From Culex pipiens pallens (Eukaryota > Arthropoda > Insecta > Diptera > Culicidae), in NCBI RefSeq assembly GCF_016801865.2, contig NC_068937.1, forward strand, positions 97,363,982-97,427,981: 64,000 bases of DNA. The letters are read 5' to 3'. Within the stretch, counting starts at the first letter, position 1. Each line of letters begins with the position of its first letter. Positions 13,263-26,175 of this stretch are shown here, one piece after another. Below the pieces are notes generated by a model that saw only the letters and a list, made by a program, of their open reading frames with translations, did not search any database and had not been told where the DNA came from. The position numbers were made by a program, and so were the translations under genes.

Positions 13263-16200
13263 TCACCACACGCTACACTTGTCGCCAGGATTCATTGCAG
13301 TTCCCACCGGACAGCTGAACTCGCGCGCAAAGTCCTCCGAGTTGGACAGCGTCCCGATGACCCGGAACTTACCCGGACTGTGCACGGCCGTTTTCAGCTT
13401 GTTCCGCGTCGCTTCCGGTCGCATCGCGCCGCACCAGACCTGTCGATAGGAGAGTTCTTAAATCTCTGTCATTTCAGTTAAGTAGTCCAAATACCTGAGC
13501 GAAATTCAAGAAGAACAGCTGCGTGTTGGTGACGTTCAGTCCGGGAAGAGTCTCCCCGCTCAGCACGTCCGGATCGGTCTGCTCCGACAGCCACTTGGTG
13601 TACGCTCGGAAGGCCTGCTTGATGCCTCCGTTGTCGGCAATGTTTTCGCCCTGGGTGCTTTCACCGTCGATCTGTACGTTCACCTCGTCGATCGTGTACT
13701 TGCCATACTGTCGAACCAGACAGGAAGCGCGCTGGTGGAACGCCTCAATCGCGTGATCGCTCCACCAGCGGTACAGATTTCCGTCCCGGTCAAACAACCG
13801 TCCCTTGTCGTCGAACCCGTGCGTCAGCTCGTGTCCAATCACCACTCCGATTCCACCGTAATTCATCGACTTGGGGAAGTATCGGTGGTAGAAGGGAGGC
13901 TGCAAGATCCCAGCCGGGAACATGATCTGATTCTTGTTTCTGCTATAGTAGGCGTTGACAACGGCCGGAGCCGTATGCCAAGCCGTCTTGTTCACCGTTT
14001 GGCCAATTTTGTTCTGATCCGTTCGCCGTATGTGGCTCAGTATTCGCAGAGTGTTCTCAAAGTACTTGTCCGGTGCGATCTCCAGATCAGCGTACTTATC
14101 GTTCAACTCTTTGTGTGACAGAATAAAGTCCGGATACCCGATCCTCAAGGACATCGCGTTTACCTTCATCTCGGCAAGCCGCTTCGTCGGCGTGTCGAGC
14201 CAGTCCGTTTCATTTAGGATCTCTCGAAAGGATTGCTGGAGCTCATGTGTCATCGCTAGCGTATCCCTCTTGCTATTTTCATCGAAATATTTCCTGACGA
14301 ACATCGCTCCAACGGCCATTCCCATGTTTGCGTTGACCTATTGGAGTATAATGAAAAAGATAAATTAAAGTTGACCTACATTAGAGTTGGCCTGTTAGAT
14401 TATCTTGTCGCACGTGCATTTTGAGCCAAATTGAGTTGAGAACGCCATTTTGTGCAGCTCTCAATGCCTCACCTTTTGACCTTCACAGATCCTCAAAATT
14501 CGATTTCATTCCTGAGATATTCAATAAAAACTTTAAAAACTCAGAAAATTTTGTAATCATAACTCGAGACTCCGACAACCAAATCCAAAATGGTCAACCA
14601 AACAAAACGTGTTTGTTATTGTTTACATTGCGTGCTCTAGTTTTTGGTTATTCAAGGTCCAACATTAAAACGCGTTTTTCTCAAACGTCAAAAAGCAGAG
14701 TGCGTCAAAATAGCACGCCAGCGTCGAAACGAGAAACAGTACTTGTTCGGCAACTGGGCGTTGTTTAGATGGGCTGCTTTTAAACTGGGCCGTAACCCAG
14801 TTAATAAGCAGACAAACGTCAAAAAACCAAAACAAACTGTAATGACCGAGGGGTTAATGAATGCAAATATCATGTTGCATAAATAAAAAACATTTTCAAA
14901 CTTTTGTTTAATTTCAAGTCACAATTAAGGAAACATGAAAAGTAAAATTTGAAAATTGATTTGAGCTACATTTATTTTTATATTACCTACATCAGGAACA
15001 TATTATGCATCGGTAGTCCCCTCGTAATATTTCGTTCAGCCCAGTTAGCGAGCAGCAATAGAGTTATCTAAGCCCGATCTCACTCACACTAGCACACCAT
15101 TTGTTTTGCTGGGCGGTACAAAATTTAACCTCAATCTTTTTCGTGTACGTACACGCAATACATGCGCACGTAGATAACTCTATCGGTGACTGGGCTACGT
15201 TCTCAGCTTAGTTACCGAACAAGTACTGTATCTTGGATATTTGATTTATTGGAGTAGAACTATTACAGTATAACAAAACAGAAAAATTGAGAATTCACAA
15301 AAGAGATAAGAGAGGCAAAATAGGCTTGACCTTGTACAAAAAAAGCAATATTATAAGAGTTAAATAAAAAAGAGAAATTAGAGCTGACCTTTAAGCCCCT
15401 TAAGGGTTTAACAAAACAGTTACAGTACTGGCGTTGGCCGAATATTAAAAAAAAAAAAAAAAGGATTGTTGGAAAAGTGGTATTGGATTGATCTCTTAGA
15501 ATTTAACAAAAAAATAGATATTTTCGTTGACCTAAAAGAGTATACAAAAATAGAGAGATGAGAGAGCGCTTTACCTGGTTGACGCAGTTCTTCCAGCGGG
15601 GCGGACTCTTCTCTCTTCCGAAAAGCACATTGGAGAACTTTTGCTTCGCCTGCAGAAAACGATCGTCCAGATTGTTGATCCGATGGCGGACAAACCGCCA
15701 CAGAATGTAGTTGGCTACCGTGCGGGGCTCGGTTTGATCAATCAACAGCACCAAGTCTTTCATGTAGTTCAGCGCAAACATAACCACAAACTCCGAACTG
15801 TTGATCGGACGTTCCATGATGATCGAGAGGTAGCGAGTCCAATCGATCTCCGGAATTTCTTCGTGTAGATTTTCCAGTATTATCTTCCTATACAAAACCG
15901 ATACGTTGTTACGTTCCTCTACCGAACTCGTTATATTCGCAAGCTGCACCTCAAAATCAATCATTTCTTCAGCCGTTTGCTTAGCAATTTCCGGTTTTAC
16001 ACCCAGCAGTACAATTACATCGATCATAAACTGTTTGTATCCGTCCAGATACTTTTTGTTCGACGCTTGCAGGAAGTAATCCCTTGTCGGCAGACCCAGC
16101 GAAGTTTGGTCAAACTGAATGATGTTCTCATCGGAGTTCTTGATATCCGGACCAACCCACTCTACGATCAGGATGTCATTGTTGAACTTCCTAATGTGCG

Positions 16201-17320
16201 CTGTCAAGTTTAGCCAGTTAAAATTTTCCGACTGCCAGTTGGGATTCAGGACGGGCCAACCACCGAGCGACTGCAGCAGATCAAACAACGGTTGCAGTCC
16301 CCGCTTCTCGATCAAGCTGTAGTTCATGCACGAGATGAACAGATGGCGTGCCTTCGTTTCCGCATTGTTCTCTTCGCTGTCCAGCGCAGCGTGCGTCGAA
16401 AGCTCTCGTTTCTTTTTCTTGATTTGCGCTTTGAGGACCAGTTTGTTGAGCACGGCTCGCTTCCTGATGATCCGCTTCCGCACTCGCCGGATGTGCTCCG
16501 TTTCGAGTGGTTTCAACGTGGTAGCGAGAGTGTTTTCAATGTCAACCAGACTGCCGTCTCTAGTTTCCAGCAGGAGATTCTTTAACACGATGTCCAGACT
16601 CTCCCGCAGAATCTCAAACGTATCCAATCCGGCTTTATCTTTTGGAATTGGATTCACGCGTTCCCAGTTACCGCAAGCGTACTGGTAAAAGTCGTTGCAC
16701 GGATCCGCCGACAGATCCATGTACTTCTTCATGATATCGACCTGTGTCGCTCGGATGCTCTCCGCGCTGCCCTTGTTGCTCCACGTGCTAGCTTGTGGCA
16801 CGGATTTCCTAGTTTGCCTCTGTCTGGTAGCGCTTCGCTTTGATCGGTAGATGTTAACCAGGTCTGACTGACTAGGGTCGTCTGGTATCGCCAGCAGATC
16901 ATCGTACCGTTCGGGTTGAACACAATCCGCTGGGAGAACCTGTACCACGTGCTTGCTCGGTACGAACGAGGTCCGCAAGTCTCGCAGGATGTCCCGTTCT
17001 TCCACATCAAGCACTTCGGACAGCGTACTCCGCACCGGCTTACAGCGAGCCTGAATCTCTTCCAACTGATTCGAGTGATCCGGGTAGTAGCTCATTTGTC
17101 GATCCGGGTACTTGACCGAACCGACCACGTTGAACCGCGTCAACACTAGGAACAGCAACGCCACCGGCAGCATGGCGGCCGGTATCACAAACAGAACCTT
17201 CACGAACCGATAGCCGGGACACCACTGAAGACGACCGGTTCGCTCGTTGATGCCCAGCTCACAACCGCTCGGCACCGAGTTCTTCTTGATCGGTTGACTA
17301 TTCGCGCTGCTCAGCTCCAT
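13263..17320 (-). CDS. M13-family zinc metallopeptidase (neprilysin/ECE-like), type II membrane protein
   Basis: Three exons on the minus strand, 17320-15575, 14337-13495 and 13439-13263, join in phase 0 at GT-AG sites to give about 921 residues. The ATG at 17320 was chosen because the open frame upstream begins only with TTG. Residues about 41-61 form one membrane anchor, with no signal peptide, so the enzyme body should be extracellular. The M13 signature is complete. The N-terminal CNDFYQYACGNW lies near 208-218, NAYY near 710, the zinc site HELTH at 751-755 (H751, E752, H755), the third ligand in ENIAD (E813), and the protein ends in CSVW. Family members cleave small peptides at the cell surface. 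A basic insertion (about 273-308) is unusual. The likely polyadenylation signal is AATAAA on the minus strand at 13207-13202. The family is certain, but the orthologue among insect Nep genes is not. Confidence 0.93.
14737..15228. mobile_element. MITE inside the peptidase gene's first intron
   Basis: The ends are inverted repeats: CAGTACTTGTTCGGCAACT on the left and the complement of CAGTACTTGTTCGGTAACT on the right. The right flank is TA, while the left flank is AA, so a TA target duplication is only half supported. A second inverted pair lies inside on the right (about 15046-15198). It consists of GCCCAGTTAGCGAGCAGC with TAGAGTTATCTA, facing TAGATAACTCTA with CGGTGACTGGGC, and may be a nested second MITE. 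There is no transposase. Confidence 0.65.
15229..15574. other. Rest of the large peptidase intron
   Basis: The intron runs from 15574 (donor GTAAAG on the minus strand) to 14338 (acceptor AG). This part is AT-rich, with a run of 16-17 A at about 15447-15463 and no other structure that could be supported. Confidence 0.6.
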
Positions 17321-18350
17321 TTCTCGTCCTCCTGTGTTGCTCAAGTGTGTGCGTTTTCATAGCATGATCTCTCGCGAGGTTATGCGGCTTGTTATTGTTT
17401 ACACTCACGCGAGCAGAGGTGATCTTTGCCGCCACTTTATCGGTCTTGGTATTTTTCGAGCGCGCTATCACTTGCACACAACCTGCTGCGATCGCGGCAC
17501 CGTTCACAGACAGTCGTCCCCCGATTCACGATCACTCACACAAAGCTCGCCTACTTGACCGATCGCGCGCGCGGTAGATCGTCAATTGCCTCAATTAGAA
17601 ATTTGCGGCTGTCGTTCAACGCAAATTAGTCATAAATTGGTTAGACGGTTGACCTGTTAGCTCCGATGTTCTACGCGATACCGTTGCGTACGTGCGTAAT
17701 CCGCTATCTCGCACTTGGGAAACGTTCACCGATGATCACGATCTTCACTAACAGATAATCCACTTCGTAGCACGGTTCTATTGTTAGATACGTCGTCTGG
17801 CTCCCACCTCCTATCGATAACCGGTCAATTTGGCGCACAGATCAAATTCATTTGCACAAACCGCGGACGCGTGCCTTCCCGGGTAGATTTCGCGCACAGT
17901 TCTGAGCCACAGCTGGAAGTAGCACGAGTCCGAGCCCGAGTCTCGCCGGGATGAAGTGATATCGCACTCACGCCAAGATGAGCAGCAGCAGCATCACTTG
18001 GGGCTCGTTAGTGCTCTACTCTCTCAGCTCAGCTTCCAGAATCTTGTCTCTGAAGCGCGGCGGAGCGACCACTTAACGGACTCCTCGGGCGAGACTCGGA
18101 GGAGCTTTTGTTACTGTTTTTTGTGTGTTTGATGATTGTTATTGTAGTTCTCTCTCTCTTTCCTTGGGCCGCATGATTGTGGCGCAGAAATGTTTGAACT
18201 CATTGAAGTTAATTTAAATCAATTTCAGTGGCCGGGCGAGCGCGCGCTTTCGTGACTCTCCGGAGCGCGGGAGTTCTTTGGCGCGGTGCGAGACGACGTA
18301 TCAGCTAGAAGCGCGCGCGTAGCAGGCGTTGAGTCGGAAGAAATGGTTCT
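17321..18350. other. Upstream region of the peptidase gene
   Basis: This is relatively GC-rich, unique-looking sequence immediately 5' of the minus-strand peptidase start. It should hold its promoter and 5' untranslated sequence. It includes CG-alternating runs (GCGCGCGCGG near 17565, GAGCGCGCGC near 18240) and an AGCAGCAGCAGC run near 17981. No TATA box or initiator could be assigned with confidence. Confidence 0.4.
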
Positions 18351-19664
18351 GCGTAGCAAAAATGAACGCATCGACATCACACGGTTGGGGTTGGAAAAGT
18401 CTTGTAATATAGCAAGTTACATTTTGTAACGTCTATGGGTACTGAGATCAATCGTTTTTATAAACTTTTTAATTATTTAAAAAATAACGTTAAAACTATA
18501 TATCTCGGGATAGTTTGCAACAGTTTCTAAGTGCCATTTGTAACAAAGCCGTTTTTCAGTCAGTTTTAGTCAATATACGAAAAGGTCATGACAGTTGATA
18601 TGACCTATTGCAAACTAACCCGAGATATGGACAATTCTGCTATTATTTTGTTTAATAAATCAATTCAAATACGTTTAAATCTAATATAAAAAATATACAG
18701 CTTCTGTTGAGTGCATTTAAATGATTAGACATTATCAATCCAACACCCCATAATTCAATTGCACCAAACAAATCAGCACAGACGAAGAAAAAAACAGAAA
18801 GAACCCAAACAACAAGCCAAATGAAAAAAAACTCCCAAAAGAAAAAAGCACGAGAGAACCCAAAACAAACCAACGATTAATTATAATTTACCGTGCGCGG
18901 CTACTGGCACACTTAACTCCTTTATTAATGAGGCGTCATTAAGCTGGTGCTCTCGCACAGCATGAATGGGATTAAATAGCTCAACCAAACTGCTACACAC
19001 AAACACACACAAACGTAGACTCTATGGACTTGCACGCACAGCGTGAAATTCTTCAATTTCCATTCCATTCCATTCTCAAGCGCGCGCGCGCGCTCGATCT
19101 CCTTCTGTTTTCCACTCTTTAGCCCACGCACTCGCGGGAAAGGAGAGTGAAGTTTGTGTTTAGATTGTCAACGCAGCGGAACAGATGCAAGCAGAATGTG
19201 ATGCTACATTCAAAAGGATCATAGACAATTTAAAGTTCGAGTATCATGCTGTTCTACAGATCACATGAAGTTTAAGCTGAGTGTAACGTCTATTTATCTG
19301 TGGGAACTACCTCCAAGAGTAAAATTGTAATTTATTATTCTCGGCCTAGAACACACGCATTGCCATTCATGGTGGTATTTTGACCCCTTTTTGAGGTTTA
19401 AACCAGCTACTACAATTTATGAGGATAAAGGATTTTTTTAAATCTAATTAGATTAATTATACACGAACAATAAATTTCTATTTAAATTACATCCTTTCGC
19501 GCGATAAATCTGTTTCAACAATTCAGCTATCACAACCATGTCAAATATAAATACAATTCTCAAAATTATAAAACACAATACTTAAGTGCTTATAACTTTT
19601 GATAGGGTTGTCAGATCTATAATCTTATGAGCTCGTTGGAAAGGTTTCTAAAAGTATATACTTA
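18351..19664. other. Intergenic DNA, no gene seen
   Basis: It is AT-rich with a (CG)n run at about 19082-19093 and short microsatellites. The open frames of 60-75 codons have low-complexity composition. Nothing else was recognised. Confidence 0.5.
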
Positions 19665-20590
19665 CTTTTACTTTACTTTTACTGCTCGTACAACCTCCGG
19701 GTCATGAGCTGTCTCCAGATGCGCTGCCACTGGACTCGGTCCTGGGCTGCTACTCTCCAATTCCGCTGCAGAACTCCCACACTTTCCAGATCTTCTTCAC
19801 TTGGTGCACGTTGCGCTCCCCTCCGCCGCGTTCCAACCGGCTCCGAATTAAACACCAACTTCACCGGATTGATAGTCTGGTTCGGTTGGCGCGCATCCAG
19901 TGCGTCCGGCATTCTTGCGACGTGTCCGGCCCACCGGATTCGGCCAGCCTTGGCGACCTTCCGAATACTTGGCTTGCCGTAGAGTTGCGCCAGCTCGTGG
20001 TTCATCCTTCTCCTCCATACAGTGTTCTCACGCTTGCGCCAAAGATCGTCCTAAGCACTCGGCGTTCGAAAACTTCAAGCGCATGTAGGTCCTCCTCGAG
20101 CATCGTCCACGTCTCGTGCCCGTAGAGAACTACTGGTCTTATCAGCGTTTCGTACATGGTGCACTTTGTACGCCGGGAAAGATGACCAGACCGTAGGGTC
20201 TTGTGGAGTCCATAGTAGGCACGACTACCGGTGATGATGCGCCTTCGAATTTCTCTGCTGCAGTTTTTGTACGACGTAACCAACGATCCGAGGTACACAA
20301 ACTCCTCCACGACCTCGAACTCGTCCCCGTCGATCGTCACGCTCGGTCCTATGTGTGCCCTAAGGGACTCGGTTCCTCCTGCCAGCAAATACTTCGTCTT
20401 CGCAACATTCACCTTCAATCCAACCTTATCCGCTTCCCGCTTCAATTCGGTGTACCGCCTGGCCACCTCCTCGAACGTTCTGCCGACAATGTCCATGTCG
20501 TCGGCATAGCAGATGAACTGGCTGGACCGGTTGATAATCGTGCCCCGCAGGTTGAAGCCCGGGTAAAACCTCTTTTTACGCGGTTGCGTT
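19665..20590 (-). pseudogene. Non-LTR retrotransposon fragment (RTE-like), end of the reverse transcriptase
   Basis: Minus-strand frames encode the back half of a reverse transcriptase. First comes FICYADDMDIVG with the catalytic YADD, then a thumb-like VGLKVNVAKTK segment, then the VVLYGHETW region. After a frame change near 20005 come RIRWAGHVARMPD and a GTRRRG...DRVQW tail. That order matches the C terminus of RTE/BovB-type elements. The upstream part is missing (5' truncation near 20590), and a frameshift separates the two pieces. The 3' end on the minus strand runs into a simple AAAGT/AAAAGTA repeat near 19665-19685, as RTE-type elements often do. It cannot be active. Confidence 0.8.
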
Positions 20591-22540
20591 ACGCTTTTTA
20601 TTTCTTCGATTTTCCTAAAACCATACGATATTTTTGCAAGCTTTAAAAAGTGTTTTGTAGATCTGAACAAAACCTACAAATTGCTTTCAAAAGATTACAC
20701 AAATGTGGCGTCGCTCCAGATAAATCGACAAATAAGAAAAACGTAACGCACCGCGTAAAAATAGGTTTCTCTGTACCGGGTTTTCTTACAAAAACCGCCC
20801 TTTTGACAATCTTGCGAACTATAGCCAAAATCGTTTTGTTAGCATAACTTTTGAAGTACTCAACTAAACATCATGATTTGTAGATGTTGGGGGATGGATC
20901 GAATGAGGCCACAATGGTCAAAATCCGTTCAGCCAGTCCGGAGATAATCGAGTGACCTTTTTTTCGATCAACATCCCTACACACGCACAGAAATTTGCTC
21001 AGAATTTTATTCTGAGTCGATATGTATACGTGAAGGTGGGTCTAGGACGTCAAATTAAGAAGTTCAATTTTCGAGTGATTTTATAGCTTTTCCTCTGTAA
21101 GGTTAGGAAGGCAAAAACAAAGATACTAAAATGCAAAATACTCATACGAAATCAGCCCCGATCCTTCTTCGATTTGCATGAAACTTCGTCTTAAAGGGTA
21201 ATGTTGGTTCCTGTTCACGAATCCGCGGTCAATTTTTCGATATCTTGTGATGAAGGGGAGGTAGCAGGCCAAGGATTGATACCTACGAGCATGCAATGCC
21301 ACTGATCTTGTTGCGTGCTTCGGTTGACGTCCAGGTAAGGAACATCCTGGAAGGAGCGCAACCAACTACATCCGTAGTTCTGTTAGATCATCCTAATTAT
21401 CTTGATCAGAACGGTATAGCTCTGGTTCCTTGCAAGTGTCCTATTTTCTTACCTCCACGTTGGCTTGGTTTTCATGATGACCTAGCTGGTGGCCTGTGGA
21501 AACGGATCGTAAACCTTTGACCACCGCGGGTCAGATTCGAGACGGCTGAAAGAAAGGGGCGCGACAATGTGGGAAAGGGAAGTGATTTGTGATTGTAGAC
21601 GGTATTGTTTTGATTCGCAGTATGTTGAGTCAACTGCTGTGGATGTACCTGAAGCACCACAGAATGGGGTTTCTATTCTTTCAATTTTCATCTACCATCT
21701 ATCTTCTGTTCTTATTTTACTCAACTGGTTCAAACTTATTCACTGATTATTCTGTTTACTATCCACAATTTGGTTTTGATTTTTTATTAACTCTTGATTC
21801 TCCTAACTCTCCATTATATTTGACTAACTAATACTGCTGTAACAAACTGTCAGTTTTCCCTTAATTTGGTAGCAATGTCAATTCTGTTTATCATTTGCCT
21901 TTTCTTTATACATCTATTTGAATAATTTCTTCTGCCCTATAAGTTGTCCTTAATATAATCTGAGCTAACCTCTATTTATTAACTATTATTTATTTCTACA
22001 TCTACTACATAAATCACTATCTTTCTTTTACTATTGATTCTTTACATAGTATATTTCTTTCATTACCCATTGTTTTGAATCTTCACCTTTTGCTTAAGCA
22101 AGTGAGGTTCGAGCCCTTACTCAATTTATGAAATGATCAAAGGATTAACACAAATATTACTATTGTACTTTTGAAAAACTTTTATAAAATGTTTAGGACC
22201 AAAATATTGTAACAAAACACCGCGACAAAAGAAATAGCAACAGATAAACACGACTCAACAATATGGAAGATTTCAGGAGAAAACAATACACAGTAAAATA
22301 ACAATTAGTTCTTGAATCCAAACTAAAATAAAACAGTTTTCACCGAGTTAAAATGCGTAACCGGAAAAGAAGGTGTGCATGCCTGGCACGAACACTCAAA
22401 GCGTGTTCTAGCGTGTTGCTCGTACTGACTCAGAGCAAGGGTGAGATGTAGGTGTAAGGGCAGGGCGTGTTCGTCGGGAACCTAGTGCATAAGATCGGTC
22501 AAGGCCCGTTCTTACACTGAAAATTGCGAATTGCGAATCT
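20591..22540. other. Unassigned intergenic DNA
   Basis: Around 21130-21660 is a less AT-rich, non-repetitive-looking piece containing a GTCCAG|GTAAGG donor-like site at about 21335. No reading frame longer than 80 codons or known domain supports a gene. 21700-22200 is T/A-rich. An unrecognised mobile-element body or untranslated exon is possible. Confidence 0.3.
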
Positions 22541-23790
22541 TGTGATGGAGGGGAAGTAAGACCCGAATATTTTTTGAAAATACGAAAAAATACACGTTTT
22601 TCAATAATTTGCAGCCTAAAATGGTGATGATTGGATGAACGTATTTTTCATCAAGAAAAATAACAAAAATAGATTTAACCTCTGCCATTTTTTGTTATTC
22701 AACTGTAAACAAAATGTGGGACATGTCATAAGAAGGGAAATTTAATGTGGTTTTTAAATCTTCAATAACCCAGAATGTTTTTTTTTTATATCAACTAAAT
22801 AAAAAATGTTTTAGATAAATAATTTAAAAGAAAAATTAAGTTAGTCTCATTCTTCAGTCATTTTTGACGAGAGGAAATGTGTCGAAAAGTCTAGATGCCA
22901 AAAACGGAATGGTCCTGTTATTATTGTTTGCCCAGTGTTTTTTTTTGGGAAAGTAGGTGGAGCAAAAACCAAATATAAACTTTTTATAACCTTGACACTC
23001 TGAATACTTTTTTTAAATTATTTAAATACTCTTAAAGCCATAAATACATAAAGGTCGTAGATAGTGTCATTCACTTTGGGAACAATAACTGTCAAGTAGG
23101 GTGACAATAAAAAAAACGACGTTAGAGGGTTTACTCGGATCGTTTTGCGGTCTTCGACAAAGTTGTTAATCATAAAATTTTACATAAGAATTACACACTT
23201 GACAATGATCCGATACACTTTACGCCACCTTTTGGCGGAATTTAGAAATTTTTGCTTTCCTCAAACATTTTTTCGATTTTTCCCATACAAACTTCAACGA
23301 TAAAAAGCGACCCTTAACCCTTAACCGATTTGGCTCAAAATTGGCAAAGTTACTTATTTTACTTACGATCTTCCAAAATTTTCAATTTTTCTTTTCACCC
23401 TACTGTCAAGTCAATGATGATTCTGAATTCAGAGTCCAGAAATAGTAAATTTTTATGAATAGTTTATCACGATTTGTAAAATGCTTCACCAAACAACACA
23501 AAGAAAACCATTTTTGATTTATGCATAAAAAAAATCAAACATGGCCGCCGAATGACCGCGGCCGGGAATGATACCTCCCAGAGCAATGAATACTACAGAT
23601 TAAAAACAATAGAAATTTCTTAAAGAACTTGACTTTTGTTTCACTCGCACCTGTACACAACACTCACAATCCTTACAAAATTCCGCTAAACGACTTTTTA
23701 CAGCTTTTTACAGGAGCAAACACCTAACGAGACGTTCAATCATGGTCTTACTGAATATATATTAATAAAATTTAGGAAATGTTAGTGAAA
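22541..23790. other. AT-rich intergenic DNA
   Basis: This is repetitive-looking AT-rich sequence. It includes GTCTTCGACAAAGTTGTTAA near 23150, which resembles TTTGGTGTCTTCGGCAAAGT near 63481 and so points to another dispersed family. No gene is supported. Confidence 0.35.
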
Positions 23791-23794
23791 AACA

Positions 23795-23975
23795 AGACAT
23801 TGGCAAAGTCACGTGAAGCAAGTCAAACTTCCAACCCTTAGATTTTCTAAAAATTTTAGAGTTCTTCTTGTGAATGCTTTTTGAAGATAAAAAATTTGGT
23901 TGCAAAATGATTTTTGACGATTTTTCAGATCGAAGCCTACCTAGAGGCGGGGTTGGGTTGTAGAGGGTTAAATTG
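23795..23975. repeat. Dispersed repeat, copy B (inverted relative to copy A)
   Basis: Read in reverse complement, this matches the block at 2838-3010: AACCCTCTACAACCC, the GATCGAAGCC segment, and the CAAACTTCCAACCCT block in the same order. The copies are diverged by substitutions and small indels. Confidence 0.6.
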
Positions 23976-24950
23976 AGTTTTGATGATCTTTAAATGGCCC
24001 AAGCGGAACCAGTTGTTTAAACTGGCGTCGGTAACTCAATGCACCCTTTAGATGCACACAAATGCTGCAACAAATCACAACAAAAACGAATTTTCTACCA
24101 CAAAACTTTTGAAACACTCCTTGCCACGTTCTAAGAAAAGAAAAGGGGGCGCATCACGCAACACACACGAATTCCCACGCGTAAATCACGATTTGTCAAC
24201 CGTCATGTTTACGTGTTACGCCCTCCGCCATGGGTTGGAGATGGTTGACAGGACAGGGCAGGTTTGCATCAACGTCCATGACCACGATGCGTGGCCCCGG
24301 TGTGACAAAGTGACATTCGATCATTGCCGAACCGCTTCGGTGTCCGTTCCGTGCACCGTCCCTAAGCTTCTCGACACGTCATAAATCTCCATTAGGGTGA
24401 TATTAATTTTTATTAAGCCACAATTCTCTCGCCCCGCAATCAATGCTAATGATGTATGGAGAGTGTCGGAGTCTCGCTGCTGATGCGTTCGCGCTATTCT
24501 GACGTTGTGGTTTTCTACAAACGATACCGAATGGCCTCTGGGTGAGGAACCCTCCTCAATTTCGCGTCCGCAGAGTGTGTTCTTCTGGTTGGGTGAGGTG
24601 CCCCCTGGCTACGGACCCAACTGACACACTCGAATTGATATTCTCGGCCCGGCGTTTGGATGCGAAATAATCGTAAAATTGCTATAAACTGCCATTATAA
24701 ACAGTATTATTGCCGGGATTAATGGTTGTAGAGCGTGGGAAATTACGCCCTAGGGGAGGATCCGGTACAGGTTGGGGACTCAATCGGCGTAGTTGTCAAT
24801 TGCTGAACGAATTCATTCATTGATATTGAAAAAGACCTTACAATTTTGGGGATATCCAATAAGGTTTACTATAAAGCACACTGGCAAAAAGACGGTGGAA
24901 GTTGATTTTTCTCAACCTTGTTTATTTCTCGTCAAAGAAAACAAAAAAAA
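23976..24950. other. Mixed-composition intergenic DNA without a supported gene
   Basis: The interval 24050-24780 is more GC-rich and shows no inverted repeats or similarity to other parts of the window, so it looks like unique sequence. It includes a TTATAAACAGTATTATTGCC stretch near 24694. Regulatory DNA is possible but cannot be shown from one genome. Confidence 0.3.
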
Positions 24951-24952
24951 TC

Positions 24953-25261
24953 AGCAAAAAGATCACGGTGTGACTGTATCGGCCGGGCTGGCACCGGAGG
25001 TCCACTCCGGGACGCGATCCCACTACTGCTTACCGCGGAGACTTTTAGCTGCTGGTTTTCACCCCTCGCTCGGTTCATCTCTCTTTAGCCAACCTGAATG
25101 CATCGGGCTCCCCCATTGCACCCATATTGACGGTCAGCTTAGTGCGGACGTCCCGTCAACATGGACCTGACCGGCACACAGTGGACCCCAACCTCAAGCC
25201 AGTCCAGTGATCCGACTCGTGAGTAGCTCACGTTACAGGAGGCGCCACGCTCCCAGTCGAA
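24953..25261 (+). repeat. Very young ~310-bp unclassified repeat, copy 1
   Basis: It begins AGCAAAAAGATCACGGTGTG and ends CGCTCCCAGTCGAA. Copy 3 (36976-37284) has the same sequence apart from one visible base (GACTGTATC against GACTATATC). Copy 2 (32489-32796) is inverted and almost the same. It is GC-richer than its surroundings. It has no poly(A), no terminal inverted repeat and no obvious target duplication, so its class is unknown. A 66-codon frame and a short MDLTGTQW frame are preserved, which near-identical copies would keep anyway. Confidence 0.8.
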
Positions 25262-26175
25262 GGTGAAGCTGGCGATGCTTGAACAGCTGAGAAATATCTT
25301 CAGACTTATCGACGACGACTATTTTTAGCTGCACTCAAAATCCTCATTTTCGGTTAAATAAAAGCCTAATCCAAGGGAGGAAGCAAGTAAAACAATGTTC
25401 ACTGGTACTAATTACAAATCCAACCAATTTATTCACACCATTGAATCAACAGGTAGGTTCAACGGTACCGAACTTCCGGGTAAGAATCTCCAAACCGTCC
25501 AAGTAGCCGTTTGAAATGCGCTGTCCAATCCGCGCCCATTGTACAACAATCAACAGTATATTTATTACCGAACAGGAAGAGGAAGAGTAGGCGCGGCAGT
25601 CCTAATGCCCTGAGGGTGGTCGAAGCGGTTGAAAATGTTTGGGAAGTGTTTGGAAACGTGCTTCAAGTGCCACACGGCTTTCAGATCTTTGCGCGGGCAT
25701 TAGAAATTGGAAGCTACGATCGCGATTAAAACGAAATGTTTTCTTGTTCTTGGACGTTGCCACGTTCCTTCAGACTCGCGTTTATTTAATTAATGTGTTT
25801 TGAATATATTGCTAAATGGTCGTCGCAAAACGGGAAAGAAGGCGAAGAATCGATCACGGTGCTGGGCAGAACATCCAAGCAACCCGTTGAGGTTTGATGC
25901 GCGGTTATGGGCTGGAAGTAGCCGTCATAAGCTACACGCCTTCTGTTTAGTATTCTATTTTGAAAAGAGTTTGCTGCTTCCTGTGTTGGATTTTGTTGCT
26001 TTTCCTGAAAGTCAATGCCCACCAAGATCAAGTTTTTTGTGTTTGATGAAGTGCTCGAAGGAAATAAAATTGCATCCTTTAAATCTTTTTTTAAACTTTT
26101 TTTTAAGCTTTCGTAGAACTAGTGTTAATGGCCGGTGCCAATATTTTGCAATGTTAGGGTCCTTGAGCCCTAGAA
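25262..26175. other. Intergenic DNA, no gene seen
   Basis: Composition is mixed. Short frames of 70-130 codons lack recognisable domains, and no repeat boundaries could be placed. Confidence 0.4.

Noticed and set aside
24983..25170. Conserved 66-codon frame in the 310-bp repeat as a real gene
   Set aside because: The copies are nearly identical at the DNA level, so frame preservation carries no information. The peptide has no recognisable domain.
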